Shown here: one piece after another, positions 1 to 9,634 of the stretch | Numbering within the stretch: the first letter of the stretch is position 1 | Layout: each line of letters starts with the position of its first letter | Assembly (NCBI GenBank): GCA_001600495.1 | Contig: BCKE01000080.1 | Coordinates: 1-61,355, forward strand | Reading direction: 5' to 3' | DNA from: Pilasporangium apinafurcum | Taxonomy: Eukaryota; Oomycota; Peronosporomycetes; Pythiales; Pythiaceae | DNA: 61,355 nucleotides | Notes under the pieces: model-generated | What the model was told of the DNA's origin: nothing | The model's database searches: none | What the model saw: only the letters and a program-made list of their open reading frames with translations | Translations under genes and position numbers: made by a program

Positions 1-70
1 ACATCCATAAAAGCATGACGCTGTTTGAAACCGGATACTGTGCATATTTGATCGTATAATATACATGCCT

Positions 71-160
71 GGTATATTTTTTTTATTTTTCAATTATTTG
101 GTATATTTTTTTTATTTTTTGATTATCTTGGTATATTTTTTTTATTTTCCCTTGTTTTTT
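71..160. repeat. Three-copy 30-base AT-rich tandem repeat
   Basis: The block starting GGTATATTTTTTTTATTTT recurs at about 71, 100 and 130, a period of 30 bases. The copies differ slightly at the end of each unit. It is a small minisatellite next to a mobile-element fragment. No gene is seen in it. Confidence 0.8.
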
Positions 161-335
161 TAATTTCCATTTTTATTTCTCCTACACGTAGGATACCCTT
201 TGACGCGATTTTTGAAGCGAACAGCTCCACATCGATAGAAGCAGAAACTTGTTTCCAATTCTCTGCAATGAGCTCGTTTCTTTTCAAGAACGGATATGAG
301 GCGATGACAGTGCATGCACGAGGAGAAACCAACTT
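150..335 (-). mobile_element. Fragment of a dispersed repeat found near Fanzor-like elements
   Basis: On the minus strand this stretch reads through residues FLKRNELIAENWKQVSASID. The same DNA, with small changes, occurs on the minus strand near 18700-18800 and on the plus strand near 23600-23690. The 23.6 kb copy lies inside an element whose ends encode a TnpB/Fanzor zinc ribbon, and the 18.7 kb copy lies beside a larger Fanzor-like element, so I assign this one to the same mobile family. It has no catalytic motif, and no full gene is present. Confidence 0.45.
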
Positions 336-608
336 CTGGCTAAGCTAAAATGATTGAGCAGAAAGCGTGGTACGATAGTATCGGCGCGGAAGGAAAGCAA
401 ACACAATACATTCGAGGCTATATGGGACAGCGGGGATCTTGAGTTCGTCCATACCCGTGATATTATCGCTGACGTACCATTGAGTCGTACACAACCATTT
501 AATAAACCGCTGTTCGCCACTGCCATTAGGGAGCGGCATCTACAAGGGTTGGTTAACATCAGAACTATCTCGAGCACTAGCGGGCACAGAACGTGGTTGT
601 ATGATCTT
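336..608. other. Spacer left of the inverted repeat
   Basis: An 86-codon plus-strand open frame covers 354-614, but I recognise no domain in it and it ends where the inverted repeat begins. The sequence abuts the breakpoint at 608/609 and shows no similarity to the bases beyond the matching breakpoint at 12316. Confidence 0.5.
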
Positions 609-1640
609 GAGTAGATAAACTCATGTACATTGTACTCATGTGTTGGAGCTGTGTCATCTTTGGACTTCACCTGCACGCACCGCCAAACTTCACGTTGTCT
701 GGATGTATCGCTAAGGTACATCGATAAGATTCTCCAAAACCAACTTGTGTGTTTGTGATCATTAAGTGTGAACAAATGGGAAACACCACAGATCAAACTG
801 AAGAGATGGAGGCAGTATGAAGAGACATGAACGCTCATCCCATGAATGTGTTAGAAGTTCGACAATATCCGATCTGGCATATCCCTCTTTCGTTTCAAAG
901 TTTTTGTGAATTTGGTATCGATGTCATTTTAGAAGCTCACACTCATTGATCGAGGAGAAGGCTGCATTAAGTCCATACAACATCCCAACGTCTGGTGGGT
1001 TGTGGTGAGCTTTGTGAACTTCATGGTATTCAACAATGACAGCGTCTTATCTTCAGACATCGTATCCACAGACTTCCTATCGACATTGTTTGATATTTGC
1101 TTGATTGTCTGCTCTTTGAGTGCTTTGCCGACAGACTTGGACAAAGTTTGGTGACATGTTATCCATTTCTACCTGACTACGACTTTTTTTTCACACATGC
1201 TCTGCTACCATTACTGTACATGGAGTCGACGCATCTCGGCATGAATGTCAATTTACTTTCCAGTTTGTCTGTCAAGTTATTGATTATTTTAGACATGAGT
1301 TGTATCCAAGTCTCAGAGAATGCGATCCTGAAATTACCCAAAGAGGTGACGATTGGACTAGATTTGAATCACATCCACATCGATCTCGATGGTATTTTTA
1401 CTGTTCCTGTATGGATGCTAAACGATAGATTCCTCAGTGATGTGTGATTCGATTCCGACGACACGTCATTTATGTGTAACTTTAGAGATGCAGATCAGAT
1501 TGGATGCTGAAAGTGTCAAGTTGTACAGGTTCTTTCCACTCAGGAAACTAGACAAACTCTATTCACAAGTCTTCCACAGAGATTCAAATAATGACAGTCA
1601 ATTTAAAGCTCTGCATATGATTCCACATATCACATATTAG
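609..1640 (+). pseudogene. Tail fragment of a membrane plus LRR protein gene (duplicated copy)
   Basis: This is the exact inverted copy of 11285-12316, the 3' half of a decayed gene related to the intact proteins at 16388-18574 and 20522-22648. Pieces in different frames recall the ectodomain of those proteins, including a short segment resembling the conserved region after the last membrane helix and a Leu-rich stretch of about 115 codons at 1097-1447. Several stops and frame changes separate the pieces. The left edge is cut at the repeat boundary, so the membrane helices present in the right copy are missing here. It is non-coding by all signs. Confidence 0.7.
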
Positions 1641-1643
1641 TAC

Positions 1644-1649
1644 TTTATT
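1644..1649 (-). terminator. Polyadenylation signal AATAAA for the 1728-3479 gene
   Basis: AATAAA on the minus strand lies about 80 bases past the stop codon of the secreted-protein gene. The mirror copy is at 11276-11281. Confidence 0.45.
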
Positions 1650-1727
1650 AACGATCACAAGATGTAGAAGAACAACACAAGACTCTCATTTATCAAACAA
1701 ACTCATCTAACAGTTCAAGAGAACGAT

Positions 1728-3479
1728 TTAGCACCCCTTGATGCGCAACACGACTAAACCACTGGATGACGACGAGTCCTTGGACAAGTACGCAACACTG
1801 CCGTCCGGGAAGCTCGTGAACGCCTGGTATCGGTTACCAACGACACCATCGACAGTTGTGACTGCACCGATCTCTGCACCAGTGCTAGCGTCACGCACTT
1901 GCACATACATCGTTCGGTCGCCACCTTCCGTAAGATCTCCACCGGACGAACTGCCTTCCCACACAGCCAACAAACCACCTTCTCCAATCGCCGCCAAGTG
2001 AGGTGCACGTTCATTGGCGTCTGTGCCACCAAGCACAATATCGTCATCCGAGGCAGCATCCAATTGGAAATGCACGAGATGTACACTGGCGTCATCGCCA
2101 TCACCATTGCTCACAGTCATCCAGTATCCATTGCCGGCACTATCCACGACAATGTCACCCAAGTTGGATGCATCAAGATTGACCGGGTAGATCGTAGCGT
2201 CATTCGTAGGTGATTTGATGCGGTTGTTGTTGTCGGTTTTGCAGATCGCCGCAAATTGCGAACCATCATACGTGACACGCTCGTATCCTGAATGGGAGCA
2301 CCCCCAATCAAACCCTTGGCTATCCGTGACGATGTTACCCGATGGATCCACAACCTTCATGCGGTCACCCTGGTGGATGTTGATGCAGCTGCTCTCTGAA
2401 ACGGAGATGGCACAACCGAAATACGCTGCCCAGTTAGTTCCATCAAAAGCGATACGACCATGATGCGCGTACCACCAGATCATATAAACTTCTGGTCCCG
2501 TCGCAGAGGTCGAGTATGGCGGAAGATCCGCGCTGGATGATGTAAGTTTTGTAGCCCATGACTCGGTCGTTCCATCATATCGAATGAGATACATGTCATA
2601 ACATGGTACTGCTGGGTTGGGTGCCGTACCACACAAGTTCGATGGGTTTCCGCAGTTGAGTGTGCCACCACCTTCAGCATCCCGCGTCCCGAGTATCACA
2701 AACCCTTTGTCATCAGCATAGATGTCAGCGAAATCGACGACATCCACAGTGACTTCCGATCCAGAAACCAATTTATCATCAGCGTCTAATTGCATCACGA
2801 CAGCATTATCACCGCTCATGAACGCGATGTAGGCACCGCCAGAGGGTTTAGCTGAAATTGCCAACACTTTGAGACCCACTTCGTCTTCGCTCGTGGTCAC
2901 TTCCATGCCAACGTCGATGGACGTTTTTGTGACACTTGGTGTGGCACAAAGTTCACTGTTGCTACCAGTGCCACCTGTGCTGGTGGACGAGTTGGTGCTA
3001 GAGCTCGGAGTGGCAGTTGTGGTAGATGGTGTAGCGGTGGTGGTAGTCGGTGCCGTTGTGGTCGTAGTGGTTGGTGTCGACGTTGTTGAGGTTGGAGTAG
3101 CAGTAGTCGACGTTGGAGCCGTGGTTTTTGATGGAGCAATCGTCTGCGTCACATCCGGGGCGGATGTATCCTCTCCCCCAACTTCTTCGTCATCGTCTTC
3201 AGGAGTGGCAGTCGTAGCGGCAGGCGCTTCCGTGGTCACCTCTGGTGCAGTTGTAGCTGCTGGCGCCGCTGTCGTGGGTTTGGGCTTGACACCACAGTTT
3301 GAGTTACCGCGGACTTTAGCACGTGCGTTAGACCAATCGCCATAGCTACTGGACAAATCGCCGTAGCCCCCGAGGCTTGAAAATCCAAACGCCGTAACTT
3401 GCATGTTGCTTTCCGGTGCAGTGGCTGCAAGCGTCGCGAGCAGCACAATGGCTGAGACACTTCGAAGCAGGCGTACCAT
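1728..3479 (-). CDS. Secreted Thr-rich (mucin-like) protein with a large beta-rich domain
   Basis: The 583-residue protein starts with MVRLLRSV and a hydrophobic stretch ending near residue 24, a likely secretion signal. Residues about 68-165 are rich in Thr, Pro, Ala and Ser, as in an O-glycosylated mucin-like linker. The rest, about 415 residues, has repeated short blocks with Gly-Asp turns and W/Y-rich strands and could be a beta-propeller, although I cannot name the family. Many Cys residues suggest disulfides and an extracellular site. From the Thr-rich linker to the stop it is identical to the protein at 9635-11197, while the N-terminal 125 residues differ. The start is supported by a promoter element 35 bases upstream. 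The role is unknown; a cell-wall or surface glycoprotein is possible. Confidence 0.85.
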   Translation of the reverse strand: MVRLLRSVSAIVLLATLAATAPESNMQVTAFGFSSLGGYGDLSSSYGDWSNARAKVRGNSNCGVKPKPTTAAPAATTAPEVTTEAPAATTATPEDDDEEVGGEDTSAPDVTQTIAPSKTTAPTSTTATPTSTTSTPTTTTTTAPTTTTATPSTTTATPSSSTNSSTSTGGTGSNSELCATPSVTKTSIDVGMEVTTSEDEVGLKVLAISAKPSGGAYIAFMSGDNAVVMQLDADDKLVSGSEVTVDVVDFADIYADDKGFVILGTRDAEGGGTLNCGNPSNLCGTAPNPAVPCYDMYLIRYDGTTESWATKLTSSSADLPPYSTSATGPEVYMIWWYAHHGRIAFDGTNWAAYFGCAISVSESSCINIHQGDRMKVVDPSGNIVTDSQGFDWGCSHSGYERVTYDGSQFAAICKTDNNNRIKSPTNDATIYPVNLDASNLGDIVVDSAGNGYWMTVSNGDGDDASVHLVHFQLDAASDDDIVLGGTDANERAPHLAAIGEGGLLAVWEGSSSGGDLTEGGDRTMYVQVRDASTGAEIGAVTTVDGVVGNRYQAFTSFPDGSVAYLSKDSSSSSGLVVLRIKGC

Positions 3480-3514
3480 CTTGTCTGTTAGTTTTTGCTA
3501 TTCGCAGACAAATC

Positions 3515-3533
3515 CCAAAGTGAGGAGGAATGG
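3515..3533 (-). promoter_or_regulatory. Oomycete-type core promoter (Inr/FPR-like)
   Basis: The minus strand reads CCATTCCTCCTCACTTTGG, close to the published oomycete consensus TCATTYYNNCAWTTT. It lies 35 bases before the start codon at 3479, nearly the same spacing as the matching element of the paralogue at 9635. Confidence 0.5.
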
Positions 3534-4065
3534 CCATGGGAGAATGAGAAGAGCTTTAGAACGCTGCATGCATTGATTCATCACCGAATAACAGCTGGAC
3601 GATGCCTCATTTCCAGGTATATATGCAAATCGCATTCGTCAACGTTTCCAGTCAAATATATTTCTCAAGTTATTTAGGTCGGTCGATGTCATTATATACA
3701 TATTCCTTGTATAACTACAAACGAGCGGTTGGAGAAAGTGCTACTTTCACATCCAACAGATGGCTTACACGAAAAGTTCCGACCGGTATAAGTATCTCTA
3801 TAGCGCTGATATACCGTGCATCAAATATTTCTATACTAAAAACAAGTATGATATCGGTATAAATTTGACGAAAACGGTAAATATCCCATCCGTTTTTTTT
3901 CTTTCACACCCACACAGCTGGTTATTTGGAAGAAGTGGGACGTGTTGAGTGAGGAGCTACGTCTTCACCAAATGAAGAGCTTCCTGCCAGCTGTTAACTT
4001 TGTGCACAAATCAATGTGTAAACATCGCTATGCGGCTGATATTCAGGAGACATGGGCAAACTGCA
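3534..4065. other. Intergenic spacer
   Basis: Upstream region of the secreted-protein gene and downstream region of the membrane-protein gene. It holds several short plus-strand open frames with no recognisable domain. I see no repeat or RNA gene in it. Confidence 0.5.
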
Positions 4066-6306
4066 TCACCTCTTGCTATTATGCGCTTCTTTGACCATCA
4101 TTGTGGTTATTTCTGGTATGACACTGGCTCGTGGGTAGGTGGATGAGCTTGTGCGTCGAGTGGTGGACCGGCTGAGAGACATACTTTGGACACTTTCCAT
4201 GATCCAAGCAGCATGTGTATTATTCATTTCAGGTGTTGCAACCTGTTCAGGCAAGGTGACTGTTGTTTGAAAAATGGAACCAAAGCCCCTACGTGCAACA
4301 ACCAGACGATCTTGCTGAAAGACCCCAAATTCGAGTTGGATCGATGGTTTAAGCCACACCTCGCCATTGATGATATCCTCCATCTTCCATGTCGATCTCA
4401 CAAGGCTGCGTGCACGCATGGGGATTTGCAACAGCTTTTCCAGTGGTAGTCGCTCGTAGTCACGAGTTATGACAGCCATATTTGAATGATTGAAGGTCAT
4501 AGCTTGGATTGAAGGTAACGAGGGGCTTTGCATTGCTCGCTGTCGGTCTGCAGCCAATTGTTGCTTATCCTTGCTGCACCGAAAACACCGGATGAGTTTG
4601 CGCTTAAACCGTGCAAACCACTGTGATACTTTGCGTAGATCGCAGATTTGATAAATCGCCATCTTGATTATCAACCATGGAAACACAGCTAAGACACTGC
4701 AGCCTATGATGTTGACCAATGGTAAATATAGTACTCGTAGTATCTCCAACCTGGTATTGAACGAATCGTCAAGCGCTTCATTGAAGGTGTTCCCATGCGC
4801 TATGAACCCATGAAAGCTCTCGAAGTCGTTCACGCGCTGGTGTTCCAGTGCAAATTTCGTCTCGGAGATGGTCATAATTGTGTCTTTCCGACAGAATACA
4901 ACAATTGCAGCAACGAGAACAATACCGAGGGGGGTGATGAACGTCGCACGAGCGATCCAGAACGCTTGTTTTTCGAAGCATAACACCACAGCATCCCATA
5001 AAAAGTTGATTGAGATCATGATTAGGGTCCAGAGCCGCAAGGTACTGAGGAATGCTTGTATTTTGGCCATATAAGAGAGACTCCAGGTCCAGACGATCGA
5101 GTTGGGGATGATGATTCCCCATGAAAGCACCTGACTGACAATGGTGAGTATTATTACGGACCGATTGCGGAAGAGCGATGCTGTGAGAAACGCGAAATCC
5201 TTGCTGGAGAATATCTTGCGTGTAGAGGTTCGGTCATCAATAGTAGGCGTAATGGCCAGCTTTTTCTTCAGTGCGGGAATGATCCAGAGTGTGACGAGTT
5301 CGGTGCCGGTATACATTTGCGCCAACAGCAGGACAGTGTCAATGGCTATCATGAGTACATAGAGCGGACCGAACGACACATAATTGTTGGAGGTCGTCTC
5401 AGTGATCTTTAGTGATGTGACAAATGTGCTGCTACTGATATTGATCTCTTCCATACGAGCCATGCTGATGCTGTTCTGCCGAATAACAAAGTTGTAACCA
5501 ATGAACGACAGGACTTCTATCGTGGAAAGCCACGCCTTGTCAAACAATAGCTCATGTAAGTGTGTCGCATACAGTCCAGCAAACTCAACACGAAACTCGT
5601 TTGCACTCGCACAGCCGTAGATTGTCGGGATATATTCCCCAGGCGTATTATATGCAAACCCACCAGTGCAGACCATTTTATACCGCGGGTATGTCGTACT
5701 GATCACATCCAATAACTGTAGCAGCTCTTCTTCAGCAGCGCTTTGCACAGGTACGAGCCATTCCACTGGAATATCAATGCCATTAAGACGGTAACGGTAC
5801 AGAAAATGACTCACGATGGATTGTTGACAAATTTTTGGTCGGCGATGTGAGTAGAGTAAGTTACAGGCTCCCCAGGCTATTGAGTCGGAACGCACGTTGC
5901 TGGTTAAGACGAGCTGTGAGATGTTGGAACCGTCATTCATTTGGCAATTTGTAGCCATTGTGTGCAAAAAAAACGTACTATCCGGTGCCAGAAATGGTGT
6001 TAGCGATTTACAACGGGAGAGGTATGACGGCCATCCTGAGGACAACTGCGATGAAGAATTTGCTGATGGCACTGACACTGAGATAGTGAGTGGCGTGGAA
6101 TGTAAAGTTCCTTCACTGCCGGCTTTAAATGCAAACGAATCGAAGGGGCCGACCCATTTAATTTTATACCAAAGATCTCGGACATCCATGAACGAGATTG
6201 CTGTCAAGAATGCCGCACTTTGTAACACACGCAGCCGCCATCTGTGCCGATAGAGGCTGTCGGCTTGAGCCATCATGAGCTGGAATGGGTATGCAAGCTG
6301 CTTCAT
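4066..6306 (-). CDS. Large multi-pass membrane protein, unknown family
   Basis: The 746-residue protein has one hydrophobic segment near residues 28-45, then an ectodomain of about 280 residues with Cys and Asn-glycosylation sites. About seven hydrophobic segments follow between residues 310 and 590, then a basic, Cys-containing cytoplasmic stretch and a C-terminal tail of about 150 residues. The layout (signal anchor, ectodomain, membrane bundle, cytoplasmic tail) resembles the protein at 24085-27267. Both share a motif of the type FGP followed by Leu/Tyr just before or within the hydrophobic part, and a similar tail, so they may be distant paralogues. It looks like an oomycete-specific family. 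A transport or sensing role is a guess, and no catalytic motif is visible. The frame is open throughout, with an ATG start. Confidence 0.75.
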   Translation of the reverse strand: MKQLAYPFQLMMAQADSLYRHRWRLRVLQSAAFLTAISFMDVRDLWYKIKWVGPFDSFAFKAGSEGTLHSTPLTISVSVPSANSSSQLSSGWPSYLSRCKSLTPFLAPDSTFFLHTMATNCQMNDGSNISQLVLTSNVRSDSIAWGACNLLYSHRRPKICQQSIVSHFLYRYRLNGIDIPVEWLVPVQSAAEEELLQLLDVISTTYPRYKMVCTGGFAYNTPGEYIPTIYGCASANEFRVEFAGLYATHLHELLFDKAWLSTIEVLSFIGYNFVIRQNSISMARMEEINISSSTFVTSLKITETTSNNYVSFGPLYVLMIAIDTVLLLAQMYTGTELVTLWIIPALKKKLAITPTIDDRTSTRKIFSSKDFAFLTASLFRNRSVIILTIVSQVLSWGIIIPNSIVWTWSLSYMAKIQAFLSTLRLWTLIMISINFLWDAVVLCFEKQAFWIARATFITPLGIVLVAAIVVFCRKDTIMTISETKFALEHQRVNDFESFHGFIAHGNTFNEALDDSFNTRLEILRVLYLPLVNIIGCSVLAVFPWLIIKMAIYQICDLRKVSQWFARFKRKLIRCFRCSKDKQQLAADRQRAMQSPSLPSIQAMTFNHSNMAVITRDYERLPLEKLLQIPMRARSLVRSTWKMEDIINGEVWLKPSIQLEFGVFQQDRLVVARRGFGSIFQTTVTLPEQVATPEMNNTHAAWIMESVQSMSLSRSTTRRTSSSTYPRASVIPEITTMMVKEAHNSKR

Positions 6307-6483
6307 ACAGTAGTTTGCATACCTCGTTGTATCGTAAAAAGGAAGTAATAACGAGTGTTGTTCTGAGTACTCAGCGATTTATTCATAGACAAACGCTTAT
6401 GAATTGTAGTCTATTCTTAAGTATGTTTTGGTAGTCGATCACCTGTAATGCAGGAGCAATAGTGTAAAAGTTGCGTTAATCCA

Positions 6484-6552
6484 AAGGGCACCGAGAATGT
6501 CACCCTGCTGCCATGACATAAATCCTACTGTGACATTCTCGATGTCCTTGGT
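6484..6552. repeat. Short MITE-like palindrome with mariner-type inverted repeats
   Basis: GGGCACCGAGAATGTCACC is followed about 25 bases later by its imperfect inverse, ending in TGACATTCTCGATGTCC. The same terminal sequence is found at 7984, just before a Tc1/mariner-like reading frame. This is probably a tiny non-autonomous relative or two solo ends brought together. The remaining sequence in 6307-6736 shows no gene. Confidence 0.6.
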
Positions 6553-6736
6553 AATAATACGGAGGCACGATACGAAAAAGCTCGGATGTTGATTGTTTAG
6601 TAATGAGAAACGAGCGATAATTTACGACAACGCTGCATCCTGCCCACGCGCTCTTGAAATTCATTCATAGCGCGATGATATTGGAGATGACCAATTCAAG
6701 CGTGCAAGTATACAAGCGACAGTCGGTGCCGATAAT

Positions 6737-7176
6737 TTAGCAATAGAAGAGATCGCCAAAGGGAATGCCAAGTTCGCAGCCACCTCCGTACAACTCAGCA
6801 CCATAAGCCTTCCAGTAATCGAGTGGGTAACCCCATCCTCCCCAGCCACCGTAAGTATATCCGAAGCGGTATGGTCCGAATCCACCCCAGTCTCCCCACC
6901 ATTCCTTCTGTCATCGGATTGCGCACCGCGAAGATCGCCTTCTTTCTTGTCGGTTTGTTGTTGGTGTGCTGGTTCTGGGATATACTCGGTAGTATTAGTG
7001 AGCGTGACTCCCTTGGGAAGTTCAAATCCCTTGATCGCTTGTAGCGCTTCCTGCGGCGAGATGACGGATGATAGATTGGCTAGAGAAGCAACGTCATCGC
7101 TGACTGCAGCATTGGTGGATGCTACACCAGTAGTGATAGCGATAAGCGCAGCGACAACGAAGGTAACGAACTTCAT
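6737..7176 (-). pseudogene. Secreted Gly/Tyr/Trp-rich protein, frameshifted
   Basis: From the ATG at 7176 the protein begins MKFVTFVVAALIAITTGVAS, a clear signal peptide, followed by about 65 residues of mature sequence with Asn-glycosylation sites. An open frame of 204 codons (to 6661) continues past this, but its later part looks unnatural. In the next frame, from about 6900 to the stop at 6737-6739, the translation is strongly Gly-Tyr-Trp-Phe rich (for example YTYGGWGGWGYP), a composition typical of small secreted oomycete proteins. A one- or two-base change between about 6890 and 6915 therefore splits the gene, as a real lesion or a sequencing error. The intervening distance is too short for an intron. 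No RxLR motif is seen. Confidence 0.6.
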
Positions 7177-7983
7177 GGTGCTGTTTTGACTTGTGAAGTT
7201 AGAAGCAAGTAGCGTTGTGTTGGTTTGGAGAGCAGTGGTGATCGATGAATTCTTGTAAAAGTCTGTCATTGTCACTGGGGGTTGTGATTGGGACGTTTCT
7301 AGGCGAGAATGCGTAGTGCGTTTCGTGGAAAATGGTTGATTATCGTTGATTTGGAAGCGATGGCTGCTAGTTGTTGTACTTGTGTGTGATTGACGAATGT
7401 CGAATGTCGGATATCATGTCATATCTTGGATACCTGATGACATCAAGTTGATTGTTATTTCTGTGTTGAATCGCGATGGCGTCCGTCGTGCATTTGGTCA
7501 AGTCTGTTTTCGTCCTATCCCATTTGAGTGGTGGAAGTAAGACAGATGTGGTGATGGTGGTTTTGGTTGAAGGTCGATATGTGATAGGTGGTTCGTCTTG
7601 GTTGTTGTTGGAGAATTGAATGTTTTGACGATGAATGAATACGGTGGTGGTTCGGATATTAGACACTAATTACTTTAGACGCTACTGCATCTTTTTGTGT
7701 TGGTAAAAAGTGTTTGCTGTAGGAAATGCAACTAAACACTTTTCACATTTCTTTGAACATAAATTCAATTCTCTACGCCGCTCATTATGCTTATCTCGAT
7801 TTATGTTTCCATCGCAATGATGCATATGATTGTTGATGGCAATATGAAGTAAGATTTGGCGAGGATACAAATACGTGTCTTCGCCATTGAAGTAAGAGTT
7901 AGCAGAGATACGTGTTCGTATCTCGTCCTTTGAAGTAAGCTGTACATAACGATACAAAAACTAAAGCTATTATTTAATATGGA
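7177..7983. other. Intergenic spacer
   Basis: Upstream of the Gly-rich protein and up to the mariner-type terminal repeat. Short minus-strand open frames (for example 7367-7666) show no domain. I see nothing else I can support. Confidence 0.4.
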
Positions 7984-8600
7984 GGGCACCGAGAATGTCA
8001 TCCCTATCCACCAAAATATATAGCCATGAATTCAATTGTCGAGCGACAAATTTGTTTTCATCTTCGGACCCAAGGATTCACCCTCAACAAGATAGCTGAG
8101 GTTCTTGATACGAGCAAACAAAGCGTTCAGTGTTGGCTCAGTGGTGTTAAGTTTGCAGCATGACCTCTCAATCGATCTCACCTGCGAAAATTGAATGACA
8201 ACCAACTCGTCAATTTTTTCTCAATCGTAATACAAGCACACTTGCTGACGGAGTTGTTTTCATGAAAAATACGTATGGCGTTGATGTCTCTCTACGAACA
8301 GTCCAGCGCATCTTGCTAAAACATAAAATCAAGAAGCCTGTAGCACACAATAACGTCATTTTTTGTCATCATTGTCCAAACATACAGGGAAAAAGTGGAT
8401 AGCGTTGGATGAAGCAGCATTTTTTCTCAATCACAGCCGAAAGTATGCATGGTGCATGAAAGGTCAGATAATTATTGTGAGAAAACCAGGAAGACGAGGA
8501 AATTTACATTCGTTGATCTTAGCAACATCCTATATGAAAGGATTGTTTCTCTTTGATAACATGGGAATAGTATTGTTTACTATTTCTTCCATGTCTTGTA
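7984..8600 (+). mobile_element. Degenerate Tc1/mariner transposon copy
   Basis: A terminal repeat, GGGCACCGAGAATGTCATC, precedes an ATG at about 8027. The following frames encode a helix-turn-helix like that of Tc1/mariner transposases (TLNKIAEVLDTSKQSVQCWL), then a second helical segment (SLRTVQRILLKHKIKKP), then the start of the catalytic domain (WIALDEAAFFLN followed by an R-rich stretch and SLILATSY). The DE pair in ALDEAAF fits the first catalytic Asp. Stops and frame changes separate the pieces, and the second and third catalytic residues and the right terminal repeat are not seen. The copy is dead, and its 3' side is replaced by a Fanzor-like fragment. Confidence 0.7.
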
Positions 8601-8689
8601 AAACATGATTTATTTACGGACAAACCGTAAACAATAAACAACCGCACCTAGCAGAAGTTCGCATTTCTGTACACAGAAAGAAATCGTAC

Positions 8690-9005
8690 TTTATCAACCC
8701 GTTCGGGTTTATCTCGTTTTCAGACCCGTTGGGACTGATATGTAATGGAGCCCCATTACAAGACAAGTAAAGTTCATGCAGATTGTCGTGAAAATAATTT
8801 GGCCAATCAGTACTCCAGACGCATGTGTCGAGATGGAATTGAACGAACTCTCAAGGTTCACAGTGTACTCCATTGTAAAAGCGATGGCTGTCATGGTATG
8901 ACTGTGAACAGAGATGATAACGTGTCCAAGAACATCCTTCGTCTGACTCAACTACAACTCCAAGGTATACCTCGTCCTCCAGAGTTTTGTAGAGCTAGAA
9001 CGTAG
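8690..9005 (+). mobile_element. C-terminal fragment of a Fanzor/TnpB-like nuclease gene
   Basis: The frame 8745-9005 ends with a half zinc ribbon (HCKSDGC) followed by NRDDNVSKNIL, the signature around the last RuvC Asp in the TnpB/Fanzor family, and then a short G-x-P-R-P tail. The related loci at 19190-20261 and 53640-54110 show the same order. The N-terminal domain and first RuvC motif are absent, so this is a relic. Fanzor proteins are eukaryotic relatives of the RNA-guided TnpB nucleases of IS607/IS605 elements. Confidence 0.65.
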
Positions 9006-9581
9006 GAGTACAAAAAAAGAGAAAGTGTTTATTTAGTGCCTTAGGGTGGCTAGTGGCTAGTTCGATCCTTACTTTATGGGTGAGGTTCTCGAACATTATT
9101 GGCCTTCGGGGTCAGAGTGGTGACATTTTCGTTGCCATTTGTAATAATCCGACATACCTGAAGAACAAGCCTCATACTCCACTAGTTGTACAGCGACGAT
9201 CTGTAGAGGAAATACGCAAATCTTACAACTACATTGGGCAACAGAGTGCAAAGATTTGCCCGCCGTTCGCGATTGCATGCAATAAGTGATTATTGTAGTG
9301 TGATTGCACCTCTTCAATGTTCCAGCTGAATCGTCAGGTGCTCCAAGATCTGCTGAAGATAAGTAAAACAGGTGTTCATCGACCACCCGACCATTATAAT
9401 ATCAGTATTCAGATTTTTTAAAAGCGACCGACCAGATAGAAGCACTTGCGACATCTTTACATCTACCGGCTGGAAGAGGAAATCCGATGTAAATGGTGTA
9501 GAAGTACGTTCGTGATTTCTTCGGATCGGCTTCGATTCATCAGGTAATCCAAGCCTTTTATGCGAATATGAGCCAGTGGAA
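9006..9581. other. Intergenic spacer
   Basis: Overlapping minus-strand open frames (9096-9386, 9314-9586) show no recognisable domain. No Fanzor 3' hairpin of the kind seen at 20320 is found here. Confidence 0.4.
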
Positions 9582-9597
9582 CTCATTTCTCAATTGT
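9582..9597 (+). promoter_or_regulatory. Oomycete-type core promoter (Inr/FPR)
   Basis: CTCATTTCTCAATTGT closely matches the known oomycete Inr plus flanking promoter region consensus (TCATTYYNCAWTTT). It ends 38 bases before the start codon at 9635, a typical position. Confidence 0.65.
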
Positions 9598-9634
9598 AAA
9601 GCAACCAGACATAGAGCGTATCATCTTTCCAGTT

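Larger units (their letters stand above)
609..3119 (-). repeat. Left arm of a 2.5 kb near-perfect inverted repeat
   Basis: Every position x here pairs with position 12925-x in 9806-12316. The open frames in the two arms are identical in all frames I compared, with no length change over about 2511 bases. Identity stops sharply at 608/609 and, at the other end, fades through one mismatch at 3120 inside Thr codons. The arm carries the 3' part of a secreted-protein gene and the tail of a membrane-LRR pseudogene. Confidence 0.9.

Noticed and set aside
1097-1447. Leu-rich 116-codon open frame as a separate gene
   Set aside because: It is part of a decayed membrane-LRR gene, an exact mirror of 11478-11828, with stops on both sides.
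2869-3345. Val-rich 158-codon open frame opposite the secreted-protein gene
   Set aside because: It is the antisense shadow of the Thr-rich codons (ACN reversed gives Val/Gly codons) and repeats in the same way at 9700-10056.
7367-7666. 99-codon minus-strand open frame upstream of the Gly-rich protein
   Set aside because: Low-complexity Thr/Asn-rich sequence without any domain; no evidence of selection can be seen.
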